DNA from: Massilia pinisoli
GTDB taxonomy: Bacteria; Pseudomonadota; Gammaproteobacteria; Burkholderiales; Burkholderiaceae_D
Length of the DNA stretch: 64,000 nt
Direction of reading: 5' to 3'
Assembly: GCF_024753285.1 (NCBI RefSeq)
Contig: NZ_JANUGW010000009.1
Span: forward strand, 124,001 to 188,000
Numbering within the stretch: position 1 is the first letter of the stretch; each line of letters begins with the position of its first letter. This document shows positions 17,422 through 26,160 of the stretch, piece after piece. The translations under genes were made by a program, and so were the position numbers. The notes below the pieces were generated by a model. The model ran no database searches and had not been told where the DNA came from. It saw only the letters and a program-made list of their open reading frames with translations.

Positions 17422-17637
17422 TCAGGTGTTGCGGCGCGGATAGCCCTGCGCCAGGATCCGCTGCCACACGACTTCCTTCTGCTCGGCCGTCATCGAGACC
17501 CAGTGCGCGACCTCGACGACGGTCCGGCCGCAACCGCGACAGATGTCGTCGAACGTCGTGGAACAGACGGCGACACAAGGAGTGTCCGGCCGGATGGGCA
17601 ACGGCCCGCCCTGCGCATCAACGGGCCGGGCCGACAT
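17422..17637 (-). CDS. DUF1289 small cysteine-motif protein
   Basis: 71 residues with the DUF1289 signature: TPCVAVCSTTFDDICRGCGR (a Cys cluster likely to bind metal or an Fe-S cluster), followed by EVAHWVSMTAEQKEVVWQRI. The ATG at 17637 overlaps the end of the DUF1415 gene by 20 bp; an ATG at 17658 would overlap by 41 bp. The overlap implies co-transcription and translational coupling with DUF1415. Function is unknown. Confidence 0.85.
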   Translation of the reverse strand: MSARPVDAQGGPLPIRPDTPCVAVCSTTFDDICRGCGRTVVEVAHWVSMTAEQKEVVWQRILAQGYPRRNT

Positions 17638-18187
17638 CGAGCTTGTCCCAGCCTTCATGACCGAGCTTTTCCATGGTCTCGATATTCTTCTCGAAGATCT
17701 CGGCCGCGTCGGGGATCGCCTCCACGGCGCGGTCGATGCTGTCCTCGCGCAGCAGTTGCAGCGTCGGGTAAGGCGACCGGTTCGTGAAGTTCTCGATGTC
17801 GTTCGGGTCCGTGTCGGCGAACTGGTAGTCCGGGTGGAAGCTGGCGATCTGCAGCTCGCCGTCCATGGTCATGTCTTCGACGGCCGCGTCGGCCACGTCG
17901 AGGAATTCATTGAAGTCCAGGAAATCCTGCAAGACGTACGGGTGGATCAGCAACGTGGTGTCGACCTGCTCCGGATCCGTTTCCGCCAGCAGTTGCAATT
18001 CATCCATCAGCGTGTCCAGCAGCGACTCGGGGCTGCGCGCGTGCGACACGACGTAGCGGACCTGGTCCTTGACTTGCACGGCCTTGGCGAACGGGCACAG
18101 GTTCAGGCCGATGACGGCGCGGTCGACCCAGCGCCGGGTGGCGGCGACGATCGCTTCATCGTCCAGGTTCTCGTTGGCAGTGCTCAT
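17618..18187 (-). CDS. DUF1415 family protein
   Basis: 189 residues, the usual family length. Conserved features: VDRAVIGLNLCPFAKAV near the N-terminus (a CPFA motif), LLIHPYVLQDFLDFNEFLD, LQIASFHPDYQFADTDPNDI, and NFTNRSPYPTLQLLREDSI. The family is common in Beta- and Gammaproteobacteria and has no proven activity. It is the first gene of a two-gene unit with DUF1289. Two short palindromes lie 25-60 bp upstream of its start. Confidence 0.88.
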   Translation of the reverse strand: MSTANENLDDEAIVAATRRWVDRAVIGLNLCPFAKAVQVKDQVRYVVSHARSPESLLDTLMDELQLLAETDPEQVDTTLLIHPYVLQDFLDFNEFLDVADAAVEDMTMDGELQIASFHPDYQFADTDPNDIENFTNRSPYPTLQLLREDSIDRAVEAIPDAAEIFEKNIETMEKLGHEGWDKLDVGPAR

Positions 18188-18211
18188 GTAACGCTTTCAA
18201 AAGAATAAACC

Positions 18212-18249
18212 CCGCATGCTGCGGAAACGGCACAAACCGCATGCTGCGG
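18212..18249. repeat. Twin 13-bp palindromes upstream of DUF1415
   Basis: CCGCATGCTGCGG occurs at 18212-18224 and again at 18237-18249, 25 bp apart start to start. Each has perfect CCGCA/TGCGG arms around TGC. Placed 25-62 bp before the DUF1415 start, they look like a double operator; the regulator is unknown. Confidence 0.5.
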
Positions 18250-18563
18250 AGACGGCAATTGTACGCGCACTTTGCGTCCTCTCATAGAACGGCCGGCCCG
18301 CCGGGCTACCTTGACAACGTCCGCGCGCGCAGCTGGTATTACCCGCCGGTTGCGCGCCGACGGAAACCGATTTGACAATGCGGGCACCGGCGCAGCCGCC
18401 GCGAATTCCACGGTACCCCCTGGAGTATGCAGAAAAACGCTTGATATCTATCATAAAAAAAATTCCAAGGCAGGAACCATACTCCCCTCAAAAACGTCTT
18501 ACCGCAGGTGACCGTTAGCAAAAAGAATAGACAAGGTTTTTTGTAACCGAGACGACTTATTTC

Positions 18564-18593
18564 TTGACTGGCCCGGTAACTGGTCCGTACACT
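18564..18593 (+). promoter_or_regulatory. Probable sigma-70 promoter of the transglycosylase gene
   Basis: TTGACT and TACACT separated by 18 bp, with the -10 ending 50 bp upstream of the ATG at 18644. Confidence 0.55.
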
Positions 18594-18643
18594 CCGAGTT
18601 TACTCGTCAGTCCTGCCGTTCCTGGACGCAACACTGGAAAGCT

Positions 18644-20017
18644 ATGAACGAAACGACTCGCTCCACTTACGCCCTGACCGTCGCGCTCCTGCTCGGACCC
18701 GCGCTCGGTCACGCCGCCGACAGCGCCCCGAGCCCGATCGCCCAGAGCGGCAGCACCACCACTAGTACGGCAGCGCTGACCAAGTCCATACTGCCGCAGG
18801 CGCTCACCCCGGCCAAGTCCGACGACTATAAAGATCCCGACCTGTGGGCCCGCATCCGCAGCGGCTACGCGATTCCCGACATCGACAACGCCCTCGTCGC
18901 CAAGCACGTCCAGTGGTATGCAAGCCGTCCCGATTACCTCGCTCGCACCTCCGGCCGCGCGTCGCTGTACCTGTACCACGTCGTACAGGAACTGGAAAAG
19001 CGCGGCATGCCGACGGAACTCGCGCTGCTGCCCGTCATCGAATCCGCGTTCAACCCGCAAGCGCTGTCGAACGCCGACGCGGCCGGCATCTGGCAATTCG
19101 TGCCCGGCACGGGACGCGACTTCAACCTGCAGCAGAACATGTTCAAGGACGAGCGCCGCGGCGTGCTCGCCTCCACGGACGCCGCCCTCACCTATCTGCA
19201 GCGCTTATATACGATGTTCGGCGACTGGCAGCTGGCGCTGGCCGCCTATAACTGGGGCGAAGGCAATGTGCAGCGAGCCATCCAGAAGAACCGCGCGCTG
19301 GGCAAGCCGACCGATTTCGAGAGCTTGTCCGAGCTGATGCCGACCGAGACGCGCAATTACGTGCCGAAGCTGCAGGCCGTCAAGAACATCATCGCGAATC
19401 CGGCCCAGTACGGCGTCGTGCTACCCGTGATCGACAACTCGCCGTATTTCGTCGCCGTCGACAAGACGTCCGACATCGACCTGGCCGTGGCCGCCCAGCT
19501 GGCCGAGATGTCCGTCGACGAATTCAAGGCACTGAACCCGCAATTCAAGAAGCCCGTCATCACGGGCGAATCCACGAAGATCCTGCTGCCCAAGGAAAAC
19601 GCCGAGAAGTTCAACCTGAACCTCGCGCAATGGGGCCGCGCGCTGTCGTCGTGGACGACGCACAAGATCACGTCGGCACGCGAGAGCATCGCGTCGCTGG
19701 CCGCCAAGCTGGGCACGACGCCGGAAGTGATCCGCCAGGCGAACAATATCCCGCCGCAGATGCGCCTGAAGGCCGGCTCCACGATCCTCGTGCCGAAAAC
19801 CACCGCCACGGCCGGCAACGACATCGCCGAGAGCATCGTCGAGAACGCGTCGATGGCGCTGGAAGCCGACCGCGGAGAATCGCGCCGCAGCCCCCACAGG
19901 CTGTCGGGTGCGCAGCGCATCAAGGCCAGCGCGGCCCATGCCGTGGCCGAGATCAAGAGCCGCGTGTCGCGAAGCAACAAGCCGGCCGTCAACGCGAACG
20001 GCCGCAAGCGCCGCTGA
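18644..20017 (+). CDS. mltD: Membrane-bound lytic murein transglycosylase D-like, LysM domain
   Basis: 457 residues with a signal peptide (YALTVALLLGPALGHAADS). The SLT catalytic domain spans about residues 100-240: LALLPVIESAFNPQALSNAD holds the catalytic Glu in the ES motif, then GIWQFVPGTGRDFNL and LALAAYNWGEGNVQRAI. Around residues 342-386 is a LysM-like module (ESIASLAAKLGTTPEVIRQA, RLKAGSTILVPK) for peptidoglycan binding; the tail is basic. It cleaves the MurNAc-GlcNAc bond with anhydro ring formation during wall turnover. No lipobox is visible, so it may be soluble in the periplasm rather than lipid-anchored as in E. coli MltD. Confidence 0.9.
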   Translation: MNETTRSTYALTVALLLGPALGHAADSAPSPIAQSGSTTTSTAALTKSILPQALTPAKSDDYKDPDLWARIRSGYAIPDIDNALVAKHVQWYASRPDYLARTSGRASLYLYHVVQELEKRGMPTELALLPVIESAFNPQALSNADAAGIWQFVPGTGRDFNLQQNMFKDERRGVLASTDAALTYLQRLYTMFGDWQLALAAYNWGEGNVQRAIQKNRALGKPTDFESLSELMPTETRNYVPKLQAVKNIIANPAQYGVVLPVIDNSPYFVAVDKTSDIDLAVAAQLAEMSVDEFKALNPQFKKPVITGESTKILLPKENAEKFNLNLAQWGRALSSWTTHKITSARESIASLAAKLGTTPEVIRQANNIPPQMRLKAGSTILVPKTTATAGNDIAESIVENASMALEADRGESRRSPHRLSGAQRIKASAAHAVAEIKSRVSRSNKPAVNANGRKRR

Positions 20018-20410
20018 TCGCGCGCCGTATCATCCCGACAACGCGACGGGCCCACGGCCCGTCCAATCGCGCACATACCGACGTGTGCCGTGCACGCTCT
20101 TCAAAAGTACGGTATAGTGTCGGTTGTGCGCTGCAATAAACGCGTTGTCATGCTCCGCGAGGGCAGCCCACCAAAGTCGTAAAGCAGTACAACCGCAGCA
20201 TCGCAAGCCCAGGCATCCACGAAGTTGGGTGTCCTTTCATAAAGCCCTCCCGCCCTGCGTGCCGAAACAGGCACCGTCCCGGCGCAAAGCTTTTGTGCCG
20301 AAATTTCTTTCGTTTCAGAGTCATTTCGTATTGTTGGCTCGCGTTGCTATTTCGCGTTCCGCTCCGAATAGCGTGGACGCTCACTGATCCATACCGAAAG
20401 TACAGTACAC
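20018..20410 (+). promoter_or_regulatory. Intergenic region with probable long 5' UTR of rhlE
   Basis: TATAGT at 20113-20118 is a good -10, with a weak GTGCAC at -35, and predicts a leader of about 285 nt before the rhlE ATG. Cold-induced RNA helicases often have long structured leaders. A GACGGGCC/GGCCCGTC hairpin at 20045-20063 follows the mltD stop but has no T tract. A possible 87-codon frame within the leader does not look coding. Confidence 0.45.
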
Positions 20411-21979
20411 ATGAGTTTTGAAGCACTAGGTTTACACGCGTCCATCGTCAAGGCAGTCTTCCAGGCCGGCTATGAAAAGCCGACCCCGGTGCAGGCGGAG
20501 GCGGTGCCTGCGGCGATCGCGGGCCGCGATCTGCTGGTGTCGTCCCAGACCGGTTCCGGCAAGACGGCGGCATTCATGCTGCCCTCCCTGCACAAATTCG
20601 CTGAGACCGAACCGGCCGCGGCCGGCCGTACGCCCGCGCAGGATGCGCAGGCGGCACGCGCTCGTGGCGAGCGCGTCCGTTTTAAAGCAGCCCAGCCGAA
20701 AATGCTCGTGCTGACCCCGACCCGCGAACTGGCCCTGCAGGTGACCACTGCCACCGAGCAGTACACCGCGCACATGCGCCGCATCCGCGCCGTCTCGATC
20801 CTGGGCGGCATGCCGTATCCGAAGCAGATGCAACTGCTGGCCAAGAATCCGGAAATCCTCGTCGCGACGCCGGGCCGCCTGATCGACCACATGGAGTCGG
20901 GCAAGATCGACTTCTCGCAGCTCGAGATCCTCGTGCTGGACGAAGCCGACCGCATGCTGGACATGGGCTTCATCGAAGACATCGAGAAGATCGTCGCCGC
21001 GACGCCGGACACGCGCCAGACCATGCTGTTCTCGGCCACGCTGGATGGCGTCGTCGGCAACATGGCGCGCCGCATCACGAAGAACCCGCAAGTGATCCAG
21101 ATCATGAGCGCGACCAATCGCCACGAGAACATCGTGCAGAAGGTTCACTTTGTCGACGACCTGTCGCACAAGAACCGCCTGCTCGACCACCTGCTGCGCG
21201 ATGAAACCATGGACCAGGCCGTCGTGTTCACCGCCACCAAGCGCGATGCCGACATGATCGCCGACCGCCTGAACATCGCCGGCTTCGCGGCTGCCGCACT
21301 GCATGGCGACATGCACCAGGGCGCCCGCAACCGCACACTGGACAGCATGCGCCGCGGCCAGGTGCGTGTGCTCGTGGCCACCGACGTCGCCGCACGCGGC
21401 ATCGACGTGCCGTCGATCACCCACGTGGTGAACTACGACCTGCCGAAGTTCCCGGAAGACTACGTGCACCGCATCGGCCGCACGGGCCGCGCCGGCCGCA
21501 ACGGTACGGCCGTCTCGCTCGTGAACCACGCGGAAAGCATGAACGTGCGCCGCATCGAACGCTTCACCAAGCAGACGATCCCGGTCGATGTCGTGGAAGG
21601 TTTCGAGCCGAAGCGCTCGGCGGCACCCCGTTCGGGCGCGCGTCCGGGCTGGAAGCCGGGCGATGGCCGCGGCGGCAAGCCGGGTCAGCGCAGCTTCCAC
21701 AAGCCGGCCGGTGAAGGCTACCGCGGCGGCGACAAGCCAAGCGGCCAGCGTGAAGGCGGCTATCGGGGCGATGCACCGCGCACCGACAGCGGCTATCAAG
21801 GCCAACGTCGCGAAGGCGGCTATCGCAGCGAAAGCGCACCGCGCGCCGACGGCGGCTATCAAGGCCAGCGTCGCGAAGGCGGCTTCCGCAGCGAAGGCGC
21901 CCCGCGCCGCGAACGCTCGGGCTTCGGCGCGCATCCGCGCTCGGCCGACTCGGCCCGCCGCACGTTCGGCGACCGTTGA
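20411..21979 (+). CDS. rhlE: DEAD-box ATP-dependent RNA helicase, RhlE type
   Basis: 522 residues with all helicase motifs: the Q motif (FQAGYEKPTPVQAEAVPAAI), motif I SQTGSGKTAAFMLP, Ia PTRELALQV, Ib TPGRL, II VLDEADRMLDMGF, III FSATL, IV VFTATKRDADMIADRL, V ATDVAARGIDVP, VI HRIGRTGRAGR. After about residue 395 the tail is low-complexity, rich in Arg and Gly, with tandem units such as GYQGQRREGGYRSESAPR and GYQGQRREGGFRSEGAPR. Such tails aid RNA binding. RhlE acts in ribosome assembly, mRNA decay and cold adaptation. A strong terminator follows, so it is monocistronic. Confidence 0.95.
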   Translation: MSFEALGLHASIVKAVFQAGYEKPTPVQAEAVPAAIAGRDLLVSSQTGSGKTAAFMLPSLHKFAETEPAAAGRTPAQDAQAARARGERVRFKAAQPKMLVLTPTRELALQVTTATEQYTAHMRRIRAVSILGGMPYPKQMQLLAKNPEILVATPGRLIDHMESGKIDFSQLEILVLDEADRMLDMGFIEDIEKIVAATPDTRQTMLFSATLDGVVGNMARRITKNPQVIQIMSATNRHENIVQKVHFVDDLSHKNRLLDHLLRDETMDQAVVFTATKRDADMIADRLNIAGFAAAALHGDMHQGARNRTLDSMRRGQVRVLVATDVAARGIDVPSITHVVNYDLPKFPEDYVHRIGRTGRAGRNGTAVSLVNHAESMNVRRIERFTKQTIPVDVVEGFEPKRSAAPRSGARPGWKPGDGRGGKPGQRSFHKPAGEGYRGGDKPSGQREGGYRGDAPRTDSGYQGQRREGGYRSESAPRADGGYQGQRREGGFRSEGAPRRERSGFGAHPRSADSARRTFGDR

Positions 21980-22014
21980 TCGCAGGGGCGCTTCGCCCCT
22001 TGCATGAACGAACA

Positions 22015-22050
22015 ACCCCCGGCACCGCAATGCCGGGGGTTTTGTTTTTA
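22015..22050 (+). terminator. Intrinsic terminator of rhlE
   Basis: A 10-bp stem (ACCCCCGGCA / TGCCGGGGGT), 6-nt loop, then TTTGTTTTT. Located 36 nt after the rhlE stop and just before the convergent senA stop. A second small hairpin, GGGGCG/CGCCCC, precedes it. Confidence 0.9.
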
Positions 22051-22064
22051 TGGCGCCGCGCCGC

Positions 22065-23276
22065 TCACAACGCGCAGCTGCGGAACCCCGCGAAGATGTC
22101 GTCCCGCTCCGGCGTGAAGAAATTGCGGAAGTGCGGCGAGCGCAGGCGCGCCGGCGTCGCGAACGATGCGCCGCGCAAGGTCTGGCGCGTGCCGAACCAC
22201 GGCGCCGAGTAGTCGCGGTAGCGGTCCGCCTCGAAGCCGGCGAACGGCAGGAACGGCGACGCCGTCCATTCCCACACCTGCCCCCACGCGAATCCTGGCT
22301 GGCCGGACGCGGCCGCGAATTCCCACTCGTCTTCCGTCGGCAGCCGGCGCCCGGCCCACGCGCACCACGCCTGCGCCTCGTACAGGTTCACGTGGCGCAC
22401 GGGTTCCGCGAGGTCGAGCGCGACGGGGCGGCCGAAGCGCACCGTGTGCCAGTCGTCGCCTTCGCGCGCCCAGTAGCGCGGCGCGGAGCGCTCCTGTGTC
22501 ATGAGCCAGGCGCGGCCCGCATCCGTCCAGTACTGCGAACGCTCGTAGCCGCCGTCGTGCACGAAGTCGAGGAACGCGCCCGTGCTGACGGGGCCCGCGT
22601 CCAGCGCGAACGGCGCCACCTTGACGACGGCGGCGCTCTTCTCGTTGTCGAACACGAAGCCGGTCGACTGGTCGCCGCCGCGCACGTAACTGCCGCCGGC
22701 GAACGCGATCTCGCCCGCGGGAGCCCCGGCAGCTGGATGCATCGGCACCAGCATGTGCGCAGGCGCGGGCGCGCCGCGCGATTGCAACGTCTGCAAGGTG
22801 TACAGGAACGCTTCGCCATGCATGTCCTCGTGCGCCAGCGCGAGGCGGTACGGATACAGCGCCGCATCGTCGTCGGGCTCGTGCTTCAGGCGGTCGAGGA
22901 TGCGGTCCAGCACCTCGTGGCAATAGGTCTTCACGGCACCCGGTGGCGGCAGGTCGAGCGTCCAGCGCGCACCGTGGGCGACGGTGCCGGAGTCGAACCA
23001 GTCGTCGCCGCGCGCCAGCAGCGAATGGCCGCTGGCGGCGCCGGGCCGGCTGTCCAGCGCGCCGCGCAGCACGAACCATTCGGCGAACCACGCGACGTGG
23101 CCCAGCTCCCACAACGGCGGATTCACGGTGGACAGGCGTGGCACGCGCGCCGCGGCATCGTAGCCGGCGGCGGCGAGAGCTTCGAACAGCGCCAGCGTAT
23201 AATGCCGCGCATCCTGCAGCGCGACGGCCAGCTCTCCGGGTCCCGCATAACGGAACGATGCTTGATGAACGGTCAT
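22065..23276 (-). CDS. senA: Selenoneine synthase SenA (EgtB-like nonheme iron enzyme)
   Basis: 403 residues with the EgtB layout: an N-terminal DinB-like domain carrying the iron ligands, and a C-terminal formylglycine-generating-enzyme-like domain. Probable ligands are His60 (WELGHVAWF) and His149/His153 in HEDMHGE, matching the family HX3HXE motif. The C-terminal domain shows AWCAWAGRRLPTEDEWEFAA, VWEWTASPFLPFAGF and RGASFATPARLRSPHFRNFF. By family knowledge SenA joins hercynine to selenosugar by oxidative C-Se bond formation. The call as SenA rather than a second EgtB rests on the adjacent senB and selD-like genes and on a separate, more typical EgtB at 29.2-30.4 kb. It is divergent from senB with only 38 bp between start codons. 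Confidence 0.85.
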   Translation of the reverse strand: MTVHQASFRYAGPGELAVALQDARHYTLALFEALAAAGYDAAARVPRLSTVNPPLWELGHVAWFAEWFVLRGALDSRPGAASGHSLLARGDDWFDSGTVAHGARWTLDLPPPGAVKTYCHEVLDRILDRLKHEPDDDAALYPYRLALAHEDMHGEAFLYTLQTLQSRGAPAPAHMLVPMHPAAGAPAGEIAFAGGSYVRGGDQSTGFVFDNEKSAAVVKVAPFALDAGPVSTGAFLDFVHDGGYERSQYWTDAGRAWLMTQERSAPRYWAREGDDWHTVRFGRPVALDLAEPVRHVNLYEAQAWCAWAGRRLPTEDEWEFAAASGQPGFAWGQVWEWTASPFLPFAGFEADRYRDYSAPWFGTRQTLRGASFATPARLRSPHFRNFFTPERDDIFAGFRSCAL

Positions 23277-23314
23277 GCATCATTGTACGACCATTTACGA
23301 GCCCCTCCCACCGC

Positions 23315-24274
23315 ATGGCCAGCGCACACATCCACATCGTCAGTCCCGCATCCGCCCGCGAAAACAACGGCAACTGGCAGACCGCCAGCCGCTGGCAGCG
23401 CCATCTCGCGCGCGATTGCCGCGTCACCATCGGTCCCGGCTGGCAGGCCGGCGATCCGGTCCCGGACCTGTTGATCGCGCTGCATGCGCGCCGCTCCGCC
23501 GCCGCGCTGGCCGCGTTCACGGATGCCCATCCCGACCGCCCCGCCCTGCTCGTGTTGACCGGCACGGACCTGTATCGCGACATCCACGAGGACGATACGG
23601 CACGCGCGTCGCTGGAACGCGCGACGGCGCTCGTCGTGCTGCAGCCGCGCGGGCTGGACGAGCTGCCGGCAGCGCTGCGACCTAAAACGCACGTGATCTA
23701 TCAGTCGGCCCCGCGCCTGCGTCCCGCGCGGCCGCGCGCGCCGCTCGACGTCGCCATGATCGGCCACCTGCGCGCGGAAAAGGATCCGCAGACGTTCATG
23801 GACGCGGCCCGCCTGATCCACACGCCCGGCGTGCGCCTGCTGCACATCGGCGCCGCGCTCGACCCGGCGCTGGGCCAGCGCGCGCGCGCCACGCAGGACG
23901 CGACACGAGCGTACCGCTGGCTCGGCGCCCTGCCCCACATGGCGACGCGGCGCCGGCTGCGGCGCTGCCATGCGATGGTCATCGCGTCGCGCATGGAAGG
24001 CGGCGCGAACGTCATCATCGAAGCCGTGACGAGCGGCGTACCCGTGCTGGCGTCGCGCATCGCCGGCAACGTCGGCATGCTGGGCGACGACTATGCGGGC
24101 TACTTCGCGCCGGGCAACGCCGCCGCGCTGGCGGCCCTCATCGACCGCAGCGCGCGCGACGTCGGCTTCATCATGCGGCTGCGGCGCCAGTGCGCGGCGC
24201 GTGCGCGGCTGTTCGCCCCCGGCGCGGAGCGAGCGCACCTGCTCGAGTTGGTGGATAATCTGCTATTCCGATGA
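23315..24274 (+). CDS. senB: Selenosugar synthase SenB (glycosyltransferase fold)
   Basis: 319 residues from the ATG at 23315. It has the GT-B glycosyltransferase group 1 pattern: HIVSPASARENNGNWQTASR near the N-terminus, LDVAMIGHLRAEKDPQTFMD, RYRWLGALPH-like spacing (YRWLGALPHMATRRRL), then VIASRMEGGANVIIEAVTSG and VPVLASRIAGNVGMLG as the nucleotide-sugar site. SenB is known to use selenophosphate and a UDP-sugar to make a selenosugar, the first C-Se bond-forming step. The stop TGA overlaps an ATG (ATGA) at the start region of senC, so the two genes are coupled. An upstream in-frame start inside senA is possible, but this start gives the normal family N-terminus. Confidence 0.86.
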   Translation: MASAHIHIVSPASARENNGNWQTASRWQRHLARDCRVTIGPGWQAGDPVPDLLIALHARRSAAALAAFTDAHPDRPALLVLTGTDLYRDIHEDDTARASLERATALVVLQPRGLDELPAALRPKTHVIYQSAPRLRPARPRAPLDVAMIGHLRAEKDPQTFMDAARLIHTPGVRLLHIGAALDPALGQRARATQDATRAYRWLGALPHMATRRRLRRCHAMVIASRMEGGANVIIEAVTSGVPVLASRIAGNVGMLGDDYAGYFAPGNAAALAALIDRSARDVGFIMRLRRQCAARARLFAPGAERAHLLELVDNLLFR

Positions 24275-24297
24275 ACGCAGGACGACAAGAGCACCCC

Positions 24298-25353
24298 ATG
24301 AACACATCCGCCGACCAACCCATCAAACTGACCTCGTTTTCCCACGGCGGCGGCTGCGGCTGCAAGATCGCGCCGGGCGTGCTGTCCGAGATCCTCAAGA
24401 AGTCGAGCGGCTTCCCCGTGCCGAAGGAACTCATGGTCGGCATCGAGACGGCGGACGACGCGGCCGTCTACAAGCTGAACGACGAACAGGCGCTGATCGC
24501 GACGACCGACTTCTTCATGCCCATCGTCGACGACCCGTTCGACTTCGGCCGTATCGCCGCCACCAACGCGATCTCGGACGTGTACGCAATGGGCGGCACG
24601 CCGATCATGGCGCTGGCCCTCGTCGGCATGCCGATCAATAAACTGCCGCTTGAGACGATCGGCAAGATCATCCAAGGCGGCGAATCGATCTGCGCGGAAG
24701 CGGGCATCCCCATCGCGGGCGGCCACACGATCGATTCGGTGGAACCCATCTACGGCCTCGTCGTCATGGGCCTCGTGCATCCATCGAAGGTCAAGCGCAA
24801 CGCGGACGCGCGGGCGGGCGACGTGCTCGTCCTCGGCAAGCCGCTGGGCGTGGGCGTGCTGTCGGCCGCGCTGAAGAAGGATCAACTGGATGCGGACGGC
24901 TATGCCGCGATGATCGCGAACACGACGAAGCTGAACAAGCCGGGCAAGGCGTTGTCGGAACTGCCTGGTGTGCACGCGCTGACGGACGTCACGGGCTTCG
25001 GCCTGCTGGGCCACCTGCTCGAACTGGCCCGCGGCGCGCAGCTCACGGCGAAGCTGGACATGGCGCGGATCCCGCTGCTGCCGGGTGTCGAAGCGCTGGC
25101 CCATGCCGGCTATTTCACGGGCGCGTCCGGCCGCAACTGGGATGCGTACGGCCACGACGTGCAACTGGGCGGCGCCGTCACGGACACGCAGCGCGTGCTG
25201 CTGACGGACCCGCAGACGTCGGGCGGCCTGCTCGTCTCGTGCGATCCCGGCAGCGTGGACGAGGTATTGGCGCTGTTCCGCCGCGAAGGCTTCGGCGACG
25301 CGGCCGTCATCGGATCGATGGCGGCGGGCGATCCGCATGTGGTCGTCGGCTAA
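24298..25353 (+). CDS. selD: Selenophosphate synthase (SelD / SenC)
   Basis: 351 residues from the ATG at 24298; the ATG at 24271, overlapping the senB stop, is an alternative start adding nine residues. The N-terminal loop HGGGCGCKI matches the E. coli SelD active site, with Cys20 and Lys23 equivalent to Cys17 and Lys20; cysteine, not selenocysteine, is used. ATP and metal-binding segments follow: ETADDAAVY, ATTDFFMPIVDDPFDFGRIA, AMGGTPIMALALV, AGGHTIDSVEPIYGL, LTDVTGFGLLGHL, TDPQTSGGLL. It makes selenophosphate from selenide and ATP, which SenB consumes. It could also serve selenocysteine or tRNA selenation; no selA, selB or selU is visible here. Its stop overlaps the convergent DUF1906 stop. 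Confidence 0.95.
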   Translation: MNTSADQPIKLTSFSHGGGCGCKIAPGVLSEILKKSSGFPVPKELMVGIETADDAAVYKLNDEQALIATTDFFMPIVDDPFDFGRIAATNAISDVYAMGGTPIMALALVGMPINKLPLETIGKIIQGGESICAEAGIPIAGGHTIDSVEPIYGLVVMGLVHPSKVKRNADARAGDVLVLGKPLGVGVLSAALKKDQLDADGYAAMIANTTKLNKPGKALSELPGVHALTDVTGFGLLGHLLELARGAQLTAKLDMARIPLLPGVEALAHAGYFTGASGRNWDAYGHDVQLGGAVTDTQRVLLTDPQTSGGLLVSCDPGSVDEVLALFRREGFGDAAVIGSMAAGDPHVVVG

Positions 25354-26033
25354 ACAGTGAACACGCCGCCGTCGCGGTCCGGATGCGTGGCGTCCGGATC
25401 GACGTCGAGCATGATCCCGTCCGCGCCGGGAATGCGCATCGGCAGCCGCTGGATGATGTCGTAGCGCTGCTGTTCGGCGTACTGGCGCGAGCCGGCGAAC
25501 GCGGTCGATTGCGACAACCACGACAAGTCCGCCGCGCCGCGCTCGACGAGCCTGCCGCAGCACAGGCCCGAGCCATAGACGCCCACGCGGTACGACGGCT
25601 GCCCTTCCGCCGCCACGTACAGCGCGGCGTGGACTCCAGTGAAATAATTGCCGACGGGGCCATCGAGGTCGACCTGCGTGGGGTCGTAGTCGACGGCGAA
25701 ATAGATGGCGGAGCCGAACGGCTGCCCGATCGCATCGCGCGCCATGCGGAACGCGGCGGCGCCGTCCGCCAGGCCTTGCGCGCGGGTGAAGAAGCCGGCG
25801 CGGGTGCCGCTCGTCTCCCACACGACGCCGATGGCGAGGCCCGCCTGCGACAACGCCCGTGCCTCCCCCAGCGACAGATTCTTGGCCGCATTGGTGCTGT
25901 AGTAACGCAGCACGAAATCGTAGCCTTGCGCCTTCAGCGCCGCCGCGTGGCGCGTCAGCTCCATCGTCGTGTCCAGCCCTTTGCGTACCGGCATCGTGCC
26001 TCCCGTCGCGACATAAAGCGGGTACTCTGCCAT
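25350..26033 (-). CDS. DUF1906 glycoside-hydrolase-like protein
   Basis: 227 residues from the ATG at 26033 (26039 also possible). The sequence matches the DUF1906 / Rv2525c-like family, a TIM-barrel fold related to GH25: GLDTTMELTRHAAALKAQGY, FVLRYYSTNAAKNLSLGEAR, GLAIGVVWETSGTRAGFFT, GSAIYFAVDYDPTQVDLDGP, YRVGVYGSGLCCGRLVERGA. Acidic residues in FAVDYD sit where GH25 enzymes carry catalytic Asp. Members are often linked to peptidoglycan or secretion; no signal peptide is clear here. Its stop codon overlaps that of selD tail to tail. Confidence 0.82.
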   Translation of the reverse strand: MAEYPLYVATGGTMPVRKGLDTTMELTRHAAALKAQGYDFVLRYYSTNAAKNLSLGEARALSQAGLAIGVVWETSGTRAGFFTRAQGLADGAAAFRMARDAIGQPFGSAIYFAVDYDPTQVDLDGPVGNYFTGVHAALYVAAEGQPSYRVGVYGSGLCCGRLVERGAADLSWLSQSTAFAGSRQYAEQQRYDIIQRLPMRIPGADGIMLDVDPDATHPDRDGGVFTV

Positions 26034-26160
26034 TGCCATGGTCTGGATCAATTGATTGTTCGCAAAAACCGCCAGTCGCAAACCGAGTACAACCGTCGTA
26101 ACCAAACGACAACACACGAAACGCTTGACACACCAAACAAAATTCACTTAGAGTGGAGAA

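Larger units (their letters stand above)
18188..18643. other. 456-bp divergent intergenic region between DUF1415 and the transglycosylase gene
   Basis: It contains the twin palindromes at 18212-18249 and the promoter at 18564-18593, described separately. In the remaining middle part (18250-18560), which becomes AT-rich after 18430, I see no gene or clear structure. Confidence 0.5.

Noticed and set aside
20045..20063. Intrinsic terminator after the transglycosylase gene
   Set aside because: The hairpin is good but no T tract follows, so it was not listed as a terminator.
20124..20387. An 87-codon ORF in the rhlE leader
   Set aside because: No ribosome site, no family, and composition like untranslated leader.
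22065..23276. Calling this gene a second egtB
   Set aside because: Its neighbours are senB and selD-like genes, and a more typical EgtB is present at 29.2-30.4 kb, so SenA fits better; a tree would settle it.
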